Shown here: piece after piece, positions 23,819 to 36,319 of the stretch
How the letters are laid out: every line of letters starts with the position of its first letter
Numbering within the stretch: the stretch's first letter is position 1
NCBI RefSeq assembly: GCF_963678635.1
Contig: NC_087068.1
Coordinates: 12,160,027 to 12,224,026, forward strand
Length of the DNA stretch: 64,000 bases
Origin: Symsagittifera roscoffensis
Lineage: Eukaryota > Xenacoelomorpha > Acoela > Convolutidae
Reading direction: 5' to 3'
The notes under the pieces: generated by a model
What the model was told of the DNA's origin: nothing
Database searches by the model: none
Seen by the model: the letters and a program-made list of their open reading frames with translations, nothing else
Made by a program: the position numbers and the translations under genes

Positions 23819-24031
23819 GGCTCTTTTTCCTCCCCTCCCCCCCACCCACCTCATTTAAGCGTCAATTTTATGGTGAAACGAGGGGTTTTACAAGGTTAAT
23901 CATGAAGACCAAACATCTTTGTCATGGCCTAATTAGTTAGCATGTCAATTTTCGTAACATTCGGATTACGTGAACAAAATTTCACTAAAAAAATTTTGCA
24001 CGTGGAAGGGGGGGGGGTAGGAAAAAGAGCC
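23819..24031. mobile_element. GGCTC-family MITE (778-bp array copy)
   Basis: Same element and flanks; the shortest G run of the series. Confidence 0.8.
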
Positions 24032-24439
24032 CTTTGACCATACCTTAAAAACCGAGTCGTGACCATGAATTTCTAGGCCCGTGATGGGTGGCTGATTTTT
24101 GAATGTTGAATTGTTTTAACGTCAGCCAATTCGAATTTACAATAATATCACCAGATTTTCAGGCTATTTGATATTCATGATAAAAACCCAATTCCAAACT
24201 AATTCGTCACTCCGGCTCATTTTCCTTTGTAATAATGAAATGAAATGTTGCATGCTGAAAAGCTAACTATTCTGATCACATTTGTACTTGATTTTTTGAA
24301 CGAATATTTTTCTTTTAAAGTTAGAAGAACAAATAGTTCAAAATAGTTAACTCGTTCATCATTGAACTCAAATGCCGGCTCTTTTTGCTTTTCGCTCCTC
24401 CTCAAATAAATATCAATTTTATGAGTTTTTTGGCGGTCA

Positions 24440-25105
24440 AACAAATAAAAATATGAAGACCAAATGCTTGGAATAGCCTTCCGCCAACTTCCAAGGAAAT
24501 CTTCAATAAGCAACAAAAATTATAATGATTTAATTTCGCAGGTGAGGCAAACAATCAAAATAGCCGCAATCTTTTCGTTTTCATAAAATTTATGCATGTT
24601 ATTTATTATGGCTATATGCATGATTTTTTGTTGCAATGTTAGAAAAATAGTCGAAGCATAAACGAAAGTCACAAAACAAAAGTGGAAAAAATGTTCAAAA
24701 ATGTCAAAAAAAGTTACACAATAACTAAAACATCACACTTTTGACTCCAGTTTCAACTTATTAGTGTAACGAGTGGTTTTACGAGGTTGAGTATGAAGAC
24801 CAAATATGTTTGTCGTGGCCTTATTAGTCTGTATGTAAATTTTCATAACAATCCGACAATCTGGTCAACAAATTTACATGTAAAAATTTGCAGGTGGGGG
24901 GGGGAAGGAAAAAGAGCCCAATCAGCTATTAAAACTCAAGGCTTTTCACGCTCAGGGCTAGTAAATCAAAATATTTTGCAACTAAAAGAAAAATTACTTA
25001 CAGGACAAGAAATTTTCGCGAAGTGGGAACTAAGACGACAAAGCATAATCAGAAAAACGATAGGCCGTTTTTTTAATGAAACATTTTCAGTTTGAAAATA
25101 AAAAA
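24440..25105. other. AT-rich DNA with a one-sided MITE end
   Basis: Text from 24765 (GTGTAACGAGTGGTTTTACG) to GGAAAAAGAGCCC at 24918 matches the right part of the GGCTC MITEs; the left TIR is missing. The frame across 24787-25095 is repeat-derived. Confidence 0.5.
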
Positions 25106-25930
25106 CGTCCCCGCCAGACTCAAAACTAGGACCTTTGCCATCCCAGGCGTAGTCCCAATTGAATCACGTACTGGCAGCTTTTGCATTCAGAATAACCAAG
25201 ATTATAAGCAAATAATATAGTATAGAACAAAAACATACTTAGATAAAAAGCTTTTCTTTACTATCGCTATATATTTAGGTCACCAATGCACTCGTCTTCT
25301 AGCGGATACAACACTACATCGCACAATTTGTTAGCGGCGTTTCGAATCCTGACCTGCTCAAGTTTTAACTGAAGAAGATAAAACGTTTTGAGTGGTGAAA
25401 TTGAAATGCTAAACATGGCGCTCAGCACGACTCAAACAAATAATAGATCTGAGAAACTTACCTTTGCCGAAAAATAAAATTGTAATTCATAAATTAGGCG
25501 ATCAAAAAATGCATTCAAAATATCCAGACAATAAAAATTACTGTCGTTGCGCCCCCAGTCCGCATTTACCCCATCTTTGAAAAATTACCACCACCATCGC
25601 GCCCCAAACATGCAGGTATTATTGATAGTAATTGACTCAGTTAGATGGGGTAACTATTGACTAACGCGAATGGCACTATTTTCGATAGGTTGAGAAAAAC
25701 CGAAGAAATAGCTCCCTCTAATGAATGATAGTACTGAAAGTAATAAAGGTTAACTCAAATTGATTTTCATATTTGTCCTTGCAATCCGTTTTTGACTTGT
25801 AATGCAAAAAATTACCTAAATTTTCACTTCAGTTTCAAGGTCTAATGCATTAAAATGACTTTATGTCGTCTCAAATTCTAGTAAACAAAAATCGAATAAA
25901 CTTACCCGGACTGTTTAACATGATTCATAA
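25105..25930. other. tRNA-like antisense segments, no gene
   Basis: Antisense tRNA-like text occurs at 25107-25185 and a weaker one near 25340. A GC-richer patch at 25550-25610 is too short to assign. No coding signal. Confidence 0.35.
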
Positions 25931-25934
25931 TGAA

Positions 25935-26500
25935 CACGTGCTAAGCAGAGCTTCGCCTCTCTGGCGATACATAACCCACCACAAACATTTAAAAAAACAT
26001 GAGTGCAAAAATGAAAAAAGTTGAAAAAAAAATACAACTTCTACCAAAAATTGCCAAGCAAAACATTTGAATACTAAATAAGCAGCGGAGCAAAACTTAC
26101 GATGCGGTAAAAAGCGTACAATCTTTGAGCAGACATCAGTTGCGCAGAAAAAAAATGATTTTGTGGGAAAAAAAGTCATCCTGAAACTACAAGGAACAAC
26201 ACTTACAAGTATAATGAAAATAGCTTATAACACAAAAAAGATCTGTGATGTGGCAGCTGTTCCGACAACACGTGGGCGGACTGGAAAAAATTTAACTTCA
26301 AACATGCTGAAAAAAGTTAAGGTCCGGCCATGATTCAAACCCTAGACCTTCAGGCGACCATGTAACCTCTAGGCTAAGTGGGAACGAAATGGAAGTCGGT
26401 AAGATTCAAAAGTAAAGCAAGTAAGATATGTAAGAAAAGTTGTTTACGGGGAAAAAGTCGAGTTCCCGATTACAAGAATATTTGAAATATTTAAGAAGGT
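25935..26500 (+). repeat. Degenerate Helentron-like element with tRNA-like module
   Basis: AAGCAGAGCTTCGC with GGCGATACA at about 25943-25975 resembles the left end of the family. An antisense tRNA-like segment is at 26318-26390. The right hairpin is not preserved. Confidence 0.4.
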
Positions 26501-27325
26501 CCATTCCCTTAATACTCTTTCCTCTCCTTTATGAAGAAAATCGCATCTGGAACTTGATCAAAATTTCACACAATTTTTCAAGCGATATTTGGAATGTGGG
26601 ATTTTAAGCGAAATTTGGAAAGCTCTCAATTGGTTGTTCAAATTGCCTGCGTAAAATTTAGCCGTTTTTTTTCTCTACTGCGATGCCTTAAACGTGGCTA
26701 CAAACAATATAGCGCAACCTTTGCAATTTTTTAGTTGGGTAAGCTTAACTGTGAGACATATGGTATAGCTTAAACATAGAAGATTGAAAAAGAGTAATGA
26801 ACGCAAGTACACATAAAAAAACTGACATTCTTGAAAAAATCCGAACTTTCGAATTTCAAAAAAAAAATAGATGCCCTTTAAGCTCTTTGAATTCTAGAAC
26901 GATTTATGATTGGCGCTTTTTTGATAACATCAACCAAGTTGAGAAAAATGGATCAACTTGAAAAGTTTTTATTCCGCTGGAAATCAAAAAATTAATTTCA
27001 CCTTCGAAACTAGACTTTTATGCACATTTTGAGAGTTTTTCCTGGATTAAAAAAAAACAAAAAAAATCAGTAAGACCTTCATTACTCTTAAATATAGGGA
27101 GATGGGCAGACGCATTAATAAATATAACAGATTAACTTTCATTTCAATGAAGACGTCAATTCCAACAACTGCCCACAACTTGACCAGATAGAAAAAATTC
27201 TAGCTTTGAAAAACCTAGTAGAAACAAATACACTTAATCTCAAAATTTAAAAAAAACCAGGACATTAAAAGCTAACTTGAGAAGGACAATTTCCCAAGTT
27301 ATTTACAAAAAAATCGTGCCACACC
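26500..27325. other. No gene seen
   Basis: AT-rich, with text resembling the R1 and 42.3-42.6 kb repeats (for example the phrase about AACTTTTTATTCCGCTGG). No coding signal. Confidence 0.35.
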
Positions 27326-27331
27326 GATATA

Positions 27332-28008
27332 AACACAGAGGCAAAGCAAAGCTTCGCATCCCTTGCGATACAAAGCAAAAGCATTGTAAATTAGCAAATA
27401 GAAAATGAGACGGAATGGACTGAAACGGAAAGCATAATAGAATTTATTTTGGAAAAAATGAAAAAATCATTTAAGAAAATCAAACAAGAAACACAACAAA
27501 CAGCATCAAATAAGTGTTTACCTAGCGACTACCAAGCAAAAAATGCGTGGGTAGAAACCCCATGAGCTCAAAATCGCCATCCGCAATTGCTGTCATAAAC
27601 AAATTAAGCAGTTAAATTTTAAAACTTTGAACTTTTTTTCACATAAACGACCTGAACAATTAATTAGAGCGAGCTAATGAAAATTGCTTATAGCAAAAAA
27701 CCTTGATGCGGCAACTAAGCCGACAAAACATGAGCAGACAAACGAAAGTCAGGATCAATTTTTCTCGGAAAAAAAAATCATCTTGATGCATACTGATAGA
27801 AAAAAGACCACGCCGGGACTAGAATCTGAGACCTTATGGCGCGAAAGTAATCTTCTCGTTACCTCTCGACCAAGTGGGAAGGAGGCTTTAAGTTGTTGAG
27901 GTTCACTAATAAAGCAACTTTAGTTTCTTACAGATTTGTTAGAAAAAAATTTTTAGGGAAAAAAGTCTAATGCCCGATTACAACACACTTGCTCTCGCAA
28001 GTGTAAGA
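27332..28008 (+). mobile_element. Helentron-like non-autonomous element, copy f
   Basis: The left end is ACACAGAGGCAAAGC with AAGCTTCGCATCCCTTGCGA. The right end is a perfect hairpin ACACTTGC-TCTC-GCAAGTGT (27985-28004), complementary to the CTTGCGA tag. An antisense tRNA-like module is at about 27806-27890. The 71-codon frame inside is repeat-derived. Confidence 0.55.
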
Positions 28009-28414
28009 AGAAACTGAAACTAATTGAAGTTAAACCAAAGAAAGTGGTCATAAGCCTCCTCTTACCTTTCATTTTTCAATGAAATTAACCCATCTGAAAA
28101 CGTGCAAAAATTTGGAGGAAAATATCGTTTTTAAATTCTACTTTGACCATTATAGCGAACATTCGCTTCAATCAGCAGCACGAACAGATACCAGAACAAA
28201 CAATTTGGATCTTGTTCATTATCCCTCCTCGTATCTAGCAAAAAAAATTGAGTTAATTTTGCACCTTGTAACTTTGCCATTTCGCAATCAGGGGGGGGGG
28301 GGGGGGGCTAATTAACAATATCCAACTATTTTTTCCATATTTACAAACAAAAATAAACTGCAATAATTCTTCTGAGAACCTGTTAGTTTTAAACTGATAT
28401 AAAAAAAGCTTATT

Positions 28415-29910
28415 TCACAAGTTGAAGGGAATAACAGGCCACAAAAGGGGTTTATGTGTGGCAACAAAAGAGTGAAAAGAGTGGTCAATCTCATTTTCAC
28501 TTGCTATTATCTTCAGGCTTCTTTCTTCTCCGTACTTCTGCTTCGCTTTTGCTTGGCGAAGTTTATACTCTGCTGTCTTTTCTGACGGTGGAGCCTCGCT
28601 TGCTTTGCTCACATGGTCTTCAGCATACCTAGAAAAACCCGATTGATGAAAAAAATAGCCAAAAAATAGACAACACTAAGTTGGAACCGCGTTAATAAAC
28701 TCAATACCTGTTTCACAACTAATTTCACGGCCAAGATCCAGTTTTATACCATGTCGAAAGAAATGCCCAAACAAACTTTGGATCTCAACAATCGGTCTCC
28801 AGTTAGCGTTCTATCCACATTAACAGTGTTTTATTTGAGACCAAGAAAACGTTATTTTCTCCTCAAATAAGATTGCAAAAACAGGTAGCAAAAACAAATG
28901 GTTAGGTTGTATTCGTGTTTTATATAAATACCCATTATTCCCGACAAACTAACGACGGGAGACCGAGTTGCTACTTGAGCCAAAATCAAAATGGCGAAAA
29001 AAGGAAGACATCAAAAGGGACAACCACAATGAAAAAAAAAGAATAGACTTTGAACTTGAAACCAAAAACAGGGTTTACTTGATCCGTAAATTCTTCTTCG
29101 AATGCGAATTTCAAGTTTCTGTTAAAGCAAACAATCTGGCTCTAGACACAGAAATCGAGCAATTTTGATTGGTTCCTGTGTCTAGTTCAGTTTTACTCAC
29201 GACACTTCGAGAGTTACATTACAACATTTTTATAGTTTATTTCAATTCTACTTTTTGTTCAAATCCTAGAAGCAAATTTTAATTGCCTGTTTTTTAAAAC
29301 ATTTTTTGTGGACTGATCGCAGTGGTATGGCAGTTTTTCGAATGAAGTTCAGATCAGCTTTCATCAGTTGAATGAGAAGTAAGAGCGAATCTACAACTAC
29401 TTTCTAATGCATTTTTGTGTTGTTTCCGTTTCAACGTAGTAACAACATATTGTATTTTTGAACCTTTTTAATGGTAAGAATTGTCTTCAACAATTTCAAA
29501 AAAATGGGGTCGATCAAAAAAAATTTTCAAACTAAACTATCGTTGAAAAGACAAAGTGAATTTCACCTGACATCAACCAATGTAATTTCAGATTCACTGT
29601 TTTTTCCTGCATTATCATGTTGTCTACTCTGATTTCGAAACAAACTAAGTGCTTCCATTGCCCCTGAGTTCAGAAACAATTCGGTCTCTTCGTTTAAAGA
29701 TACATCATAACTTCCCTCGTTTGAAACATTATCTTGAAAATAATTGGTGTTTATATCGGCATTTGTCGCCACAGTCCAGTAAGATTGCGAGTGCATTTTA
29801 ACCCACGAATGCCAACGTGCAACTGAGGCATAGTAAAACTGGTATCTGTTGACAACTGATTGACAATTAGAATTAAACTGATAAGATTGCAGGTTGTCTT
29901 GCCAATTCAT
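28415..29910 (-). CDS. GEMIN8: Gem-associated protein 8 (SMN complex), two exons seen
   Basis: GEMIN8 belongs to the SMN complex, which assembles Sm rings on spliceosomal snRNAs. It links the GEMIN6/7-UNRIP module to SMN. Exon 1 (29567-29910) starts at ATG 29910 and encodes RYQFYYASVARWHSWVKMHS, which fits the Tyr/Trp/His-rich N-terminus of the family, and an acidic segment with SEITLVDV. It ends at a donor (CAG|GTGAAA). Exon 2 (28415-28628) follows an acceptor (TTTCTAG) and encodes a Lys/Arg-rich helix and the hallmark C-terminus KPLLWPVIPFNL, then TGA. The two exons join in phase (2+1 bases), giving about 185 residues. The human protein has 242, and a helix between these exons appears short or absent, so a further in-phase exon may lie in the 0.94-kb intron. 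I did not find it with confidence. Confidence 0.75.
28629..29566 (-). other. Presumed GEMIN8 intron
   Basis: Bounded by GTGAAA and CTAG on the minus strand. No clear internal exon was found, and a short plus-strand frame at 28968-29168 lacks support. Confidence 0.5.
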
Positions 29911-29949
29911 GATGATAACTTTTAAAATAATCGAAACTCAAAAGAACCT
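29911..29949 (-). promoter_or_regulatory. Acceptor-like site just upstream of the GEMIN8 start
   Basis: TTTTATTTCAG ends at 29947, so an exon could begin at 29946, 36 bases before the ATG. This could be the 3' splice site for a 5'-UTR intron or for a trans-spliced leader. Confidence 0.4.
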
Positions 29950-29999
29950 GAAATAAAAGTTCGCTGATTCAGAAACAAATTTGTTAATTGATGTTCAAG

Positions 30000-30515
30000 A
30001 AACGTATTCTATTCTTGTACAGTAGAGCAAACCGAAGAAAAAAAGGTCGGCAACAAACATTCATCATCAAAAAGCTATTCTAAGATAAAAATTTAAAGAG
30101 AAGCCTTAGTTCGGCTCTCAACTAAGAGATCTCAGAATTTATTCTATAGTTACCCTATGGGATTGAAGATTGTTGAGGCTTTTCCTATTCTAAACAACAG
30201 ATGCTATGATTTGTAACAGCTTACGTGAGCTCGACAACCAGCATATACGGTAATATGCTATCTTCTCACTTAAATGAGATACTTGATTTATAGAAAAGTA
30301 TTCTGATAGCAATTTTGTTTATAAGCAGATAAGAATCATCAAAGATCTAGGGGACGAAAACAATTTATTCATCTTTTTTGGGTTGTTGGATCGGGACCGT
30401 AACAAAATCGGGCCCACTTCTAAAAAAAAAACTTAAACGAAAACAAAATTTTCTCCTTTTTCTTCTCCAAGATATCCTACTCGATCAGCAGTAACGCTCT
30501 TTGGGATTACCCTCC
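30000..30515. other. No gene seen
   Basis: AT-rich, no repeats of the listed families recognised. Confidence 0.35.
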
Positions 30516-31195
30516 AGGCATCTAAATGTTCCGACTTTCGATACGAAAGTAACGGAATATTTGTGCTCGGGGTGGGTTTTTTTTCTTCAGACAAATTTCG
30601 ACTTTTTAACTAGCCATTTTTGACGGAATTTTTTTATATCTTCAAAAGGTATTGTTGCCCTGAGCTTAAATTTGAAAAGATATTTCACCTGTGTAAAGTT
30701 ATGGGGGTTTAAAGATTGGCAATTTGGGACAATTAACGCTCGATATATTTCGCGCTATTAAAGCGTAAGCGGAGATTTAATCCCTCTAATAAATCGTTCC
30801 AAATTGGTTGAAGGAAGCTTATTTGCCATAATTGATTTGTTAGAAGGAACGAAATCTATCTTTTTGTACTTTATTTGGCGTGTGGGGGGATAATTTTTAC
30901 AAAAAAATTTCAAATTAAAAAAAAATTCAATTTTTTTTACCTTAAGTTTTTTCCAGTTATTACTGCTTCATAGACCTTAAAAGGCAGTCGGAACATTCGG
31001 GGCTTCGCCCTGATACGAGCAGTCTTGTTTATCTTTTGCTCTATATATGTAGCTGGTAAAGTAATTCAAATAATTCGAAGCTTAACTAACAAGCTTCGAT
31101 TAACCACTTACTTAGCATATATTTCACTTCATAAATTATACTAGCAGACCCCCTGCAGCTAGCTGTTCCTGAAAAATGACATCCTTTATCACTAA

Positions 31196-32880
31196 GAGAA
31201 AAATAGGTTGGATGGATGTTTGACTGGTTGATGGCAGAAGGGATCAAAGGATGTTTAAATCATTGGCTGGATTTACTGTAAGGATGGATTGAAGGCAAGA
31301 TGGATAGCTAGATGAACGCAGGGATGACTGTCTAGATGAATGGCTAGAGGACGACTAGTTGATTGAATGTTTGCAGGAATGGATGGCCTGCGTGATGGCT
31401 CGATCGAAGCTGAGTAGTCGGATAAATAGATGGCTTAATGGATGGATGACTGAATTGAAAGGATGGATGGATAGACTAGTTGGTTGAAAAGCTACATAGG
31501 TTGATGCCTGAATATATGACCGGCTGGCTAGTTAGATGGATTGATGACTCGATGGATAGCTAGATGAATGGATGGCTAGCTGATTGGATGGCTGTAAGGA
31601 TGGATGGCGGCAGTGAGAGATGTCTGAATGGATGGATGGCCTGTTAAATGAATGGCTAGACGTATGGGTTGTTAGATGGAGATGTCTAGTTGGATTAATG
31701 GCTAGATCGACACTGGAGGGCTGCATGGATGCCTGATAGGATGCATGAAGGACTCGATAGATGGATGCGGGACGGATTGATATCTAAATGGATGGATGGC
31801 TAGACCGCTGATGAACAGCTGGAGGCAGAACTGGCTACTGAATGTGTGCATGAACTGCCGGATGATTGATGGCTGGCTGGGATGGGCGGATCGTTGGATA
31901 GATCAATAGATGGCAGGATTGATGGAAGTCTAAATTAATAGATGGAAGACTGTTTGACCGGATCGATGAAAGGCACGATGAATGAAAGGAAGGCAAAATA
32001 AATGGATGGAAGGCAGAATGGATGGGTGGATGGATGGCCAGATCGCTGAAAACCTAGATAAATGGATTGCTGGTTGGATGGACGGATATCAAGATAAATG
32101 GATAGCTGGTTGGATTGATCAATCGATGGCTTGATGTAAAATGTCTCGATGGATTGATGAATGGCTGGTTAGCATTGAGAGGTGCTAGACAGGAAGAGCG
32201 GTTAATGGATCCATGTATGGCAGAATAGATGAACAATTGGATGGCTAGTGGACTGGTTGGAATGATGGATTGGTTGAGAGGTGACTGAACTGATGGATGG
32301 TTGCTTTGATGGATGCACTGATGGCTTGTTAGCTGGTTGGCTGGATAGATGACTTGCTACATGAACGGAGATATAGCTGCTTCGATGTCTGGTTCGTTGA
32401 AGGGCTGGTTAAATTGATTGCTAGATGAATGGCTGATTGGTTGGTTGGACGGATGGATAGATTAATGGATAGATAGCTGGTTCGATGGCTAGATAGATGA
32501 TTGACTTGATGAATGCTTGGCTGAATGGATGGATCGCTTGATGAATGAATAGCTTCATCGTTGGCTGGACGGATGGCTAGATGTCTTCCTGGATGCATGG
32601 CTAGATGGATTTGTCGATTAATGAATGATTGGCTGGTTGGATAGATTGATGGCTAGATGGATGGATTACTTGAATGAGTGGCTCGACGGAAAAATAACTA
32701 AGCGGATGATTGGTTGGATGAATAGCTCGATAAAGTGATGGATTGATGGATGGCTAGTTTGATGATTTTAGGCTTGATCGATTGGTTTATAGCTTGATGA
32801 ATGGATTGCTAGCTGGGAGGATAGCTAAATGGAGAGATGGCTTGTTGGATGTATGGATGGATGACTGGATCAGATAACAC
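31196..32880. repeat. GATG-type minisatellite, long copy
   Basis: Degenerate iterations of GATGGATGGCTAGATGGATT on the plus strand, almost free of C. Minus-strand frames of Ser/Ile/His/Pro/Asn are by-products. Confidence 0.9.
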
Positions 32881-33579
32881 TCGAAAGATTTGAGCGGTCA
32901 AACTTAAAGGCCCTACCTGCAACCCCTTTGGTAGTTTCACATCCCACCGCCTTAGGGTCGAAAAGTTCAAAACTTGAAAGAAAAATCGAATTTGAGCTTT
33001 TTATAATTTTTTAAAATAAAAAACAACATGTCAAAAATTAAAAGATATTGTTGCCTCCAAAAGATATTGTTGCCCTGAGCTTAAATTTGAAAAGATATTT
33101 CACCTGTGATAATTTTTTGTTAAGTTATGGGGGTTTAAAGATTGGCAATTTGGGACAATTAACGCTCGATATATTTCGCGCTAATAAAGCGTAAGCGGAG
33201 ATTTAATCCGTCTAATAAATCGTTCCAAATTGGTTGAAGGAAGCTTATTTGCCATAATTGATTTGTTAGAAGGAACGAAATCTATCTTTTTGTACTTTAT
33301 TTGGCGTGTGGGGGGATAATTTTCACAAAAAAACTCAAATTAAAAAAATTCAATTTTTTTACCTTAAGTTTTTTCCAGTTATTACTGCTTCATAGACCTT
33401 AAAAGGCAGTCGGAACATTCAGGGCTTCGCCCTGATACGAGCAGTCTTGTTTATCTTTTGCTCTATATATGTAGCTGGTAAAGTAATTCAAATAATTCGA
33501 AGCTTAACTATCAAGCTTCGATTAACCACTTACTTAGCATATATTTCACTTCATAAATTATACTAGCAGACCCCCTGCA

Positions 33580-34505
33580 TGTTTGACCGGAAGACTGTTT
33601 GACCGGATCGATGAAAGGCACGATGAATGAATGGAAGGCAAAATAAATGGATGGAAGGCAGAATGGATGGCCAGATCGCTGAAAACCTAGATAAATGGAT
33701 TGCTGGTTGGATGGACGGATATCAAGATAAATGGATAGCTGGTTGGATTGATCAATCGATGGCTTGATGTAAAATGGCTTGATGGATTGATGAATGGCTG
33801 GTTAGCATTGAGAGGTGCTAGACAGGAAGAGCGGTTAATGGATCTATGTATGGCAGAATAGATGAACAATTGGATGGCTAGTGGACTGGTTGGAATGATG
33901 GATTGGTTGAGAGGTGACTGAACTGATGGATGGTTGCTTTGATGGATGCACTGATGGCTTGTTAGCTGGTTGGCTGGATAGATGACTGGCTACATGAACG
34001 GAGATATAGCTGTTCGATGTCTGGTTCGTTGAAGGGCTGGTTAAATTGATTGCTAGATGAATGGCTGATTGGTTGGTTGGACGGATGGATAGATTAATGG
34101 ATAGATAGCTGGTTCGATGGCTAGATAGATGATTGACTTGATGAATGCTTGGCTGAATGGATGGATCGCTTGATGAATGAATAGCTTCATCGTTGGCTGG
34201 ACGGATGGCTAGATGTCTTCCTGGATGCATGGCTAGATGGATTTGTCGATTAATGAATGATTGGCTGGTTGGATAGATTGATGGCTAGATGGATGGATTA
34301 CTTGAATGAGTGGCTCGACGGAAAAATAACTAAGCGGATGATTGGTTGGATGAATAGCTCGATAAAGTGATGGATTGATGGATGGCTAGTTTGATGATTT
34401 TAGGCTTGATCGATTGGTTTATAGCTTGATGAATGGATTGCTAGCTGGGAGGATAGCTAAATGGAGAGATGGCTTGTTGGATGTATGGATGGATGACTGG
34501 ATCAG
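33580..34505. repeat. GATG-type minisatellite, second copy
   Basis: Matches the right-hand ~900 bases of the first copy (from the GTTTGACCGGATCGATGAAA phrase), so an internal deletion or a different breakpoint separates units 1 and 2. Confidence 0.9.
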
Positions 34506-35211
34506 ATAACACTCGAAAGATTTGAGCGGTCAAACTTAAAGGCCCTACCTGCAACCCCTTTGGTAGTTTCACATCCCACCGCCTTAGGGTCGAAAAGTTC
34601 AAAACTTGAAAGAAAAATCGAATTTGAGCTTTTTATAATTTTTTAAAATAAAAAACAACATGTCAAAAATTAAAAGATATTGTTGCCTCCAAAAGATATT
34701 GTTGCCCTGAGCTTAAATTTGAAAAGATATTTCACCTGTGATAATTTTTTGTTAAGTTATGGGGGTTTAAAGATTGGCAATTTGGGACAATTAACGCTCG
34801 ATATATTTCGCGCTAATAAAGCGTAAGCGGAGATTTAATCCGTCTAATAAATCGTTCCAAATTGGTTGAAGGAAGCTTATTTGCCATAATTGATTTGTTA
34901 GAAGGAACGAAATCTATCTTTTTGTACTTTATTTGGCGTGTGGGGGGATAATTTTCACAAAAAAACTCAAATTAAAAAAATTCAATTTTTTTACCTTAAG
35001 TTTTTTCCAGTTATTACTGCTTCATAGACCTTAAAAGGCAGTCGGAACATTCAGGGCTTCGCCCTGATACGAGCAGTCTTGTTTATCTTTTGCTCTATAT
35101 ATGTAGCTGGTAAAGTAATTCAAATAATTCGAAGCTTAACTATCAAGCTTCGATTAACCACTTACTTAGCATATATTTCACTTCATAAATTATACTAGCA
35201 GACCCCCTGCA

Positions 35212-36137
35212 TGTTTGACCGGAAGACTGTTTGACCGGATCGATGAAAGGCACGATGAATGAATGGAAGGCAAAATAAATGGATGGAAGGCAGAATGGAT
35301 GGCCAGATCGCTGAAAACCTAGATAAATGGATTGCTGGTTGGATGGACGGATATCAAGATAAATGGATAGCTGGTTGGATTGATCAATCGATGGCTTGAT
35401 GTAAAATGGCTTGATGGATTGATGAATGGCTGGTTAGCATTGAGAGGTGCTAGACAGGAAGAGCGGTTAATGGATCTATGTATGGCAGAATAGATGAACA
35501 ATTGGATGGCTAGTGGACTGGTTGGAATGATGGATTGGTTGAGAGGTGACTGAACTGATGGATGGTTGCTTTGATGGATGCACTGATGGCTTGTTAGCTG
35601 GTTGGCTCGATAGATGACTGGCTACATGAACGGAGATATAGCTGTTCGATGTCTGGTTCGTTGAAGGGCTGGTTAAATTGATTGCTAGATGAATGGCTGA
35701 TTGGTTGGTTGGACGGATGGATAGATTAATGGATAGATAGCTGGTTCGATGGCTAGATAGATGATTGACTTGATGAATGCTTGGCTGAATGGATGGATCG
35801 CTTGATGAATGAATAGCTTCATCGTTGGCTGGACGGATGGCTAGATGTCTTCCTGGATGCATGGCTAGATGGATTTGTCGATTAATGAATGATTGGCTGG
35901 TTGGATAGATTGATGGCTAGATGGATGGATTACTTGAATGAGTGGCTCGACGGAAAAATAACTGGGCGGATGATTGGTTGGATGAATAGCTCGATAAAGT
36001 GATGGATTGATGGATGGCTAGTTTGATGATTTTAGGCTTGATCGATTGGTTTATAGCTTGATGAATGGATTGCTAGCTGGGAGGATAGCTAAATGGAGAG
36101 ATGGCTTGTTGGATGTATGGATGGATGACTGGATCAG
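35212..36137. repeat. GATG-type minisatellite, third copy
   Basis: Differs from the second copy at only a few bases (for example AACTGGGCGG against AACTAAGCGG). Confidence 0.9.
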
Positions 36138-36319
36138 ATAACACTCGAAAGATTTGAGCGGTCAAACTTAAAGGCCCTACCTGCAACCCCTTTGGTAGTT
36201 TCACATCCCACCGCCTTAGGGTCGAAAAGTTCAAAACTTGAAAGAAAAATCAAATTTGAGCTTTTAATAATTTTTTTAAATAAAAAACATCATGTCAAAA
36301 ATTAAAAGATTAAGCGTTC

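Larger units (their letters stand above)
19100..24460. repeat. Nested tandem array: 2.09-kb unit containing 778-bp subunits
   Basis: Text at 19109 recurs at 21203 (offset 2094). Within this, GTAAACAACTTGAAG occurs at 20033, 20811, about 22122, 22900 and 23678, giving 778-bp spacing inside each block. Copies are nearly identical, so amplification was recent. The short frames inside repeat with the array and are not genes. Each 778-bp subunit carries a GGCTC-family MITE. Confidence 0.85.

Noticed and set aside
19405-24516. Repeated frames of 70-105 codons in the 2.09-kb/778-bp array
   Set aside because: They are copied with the array and include MITE ends and G/C runs; no domain or codon signal.
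31532-35862. Minus-strand frames of Ser/Ile/His/Pro/Asn (up to 128 codons) as proteins
   Set aside because: They are translations of the GATG minisatellite and recur with each tandem unit; no start context or splice signals.
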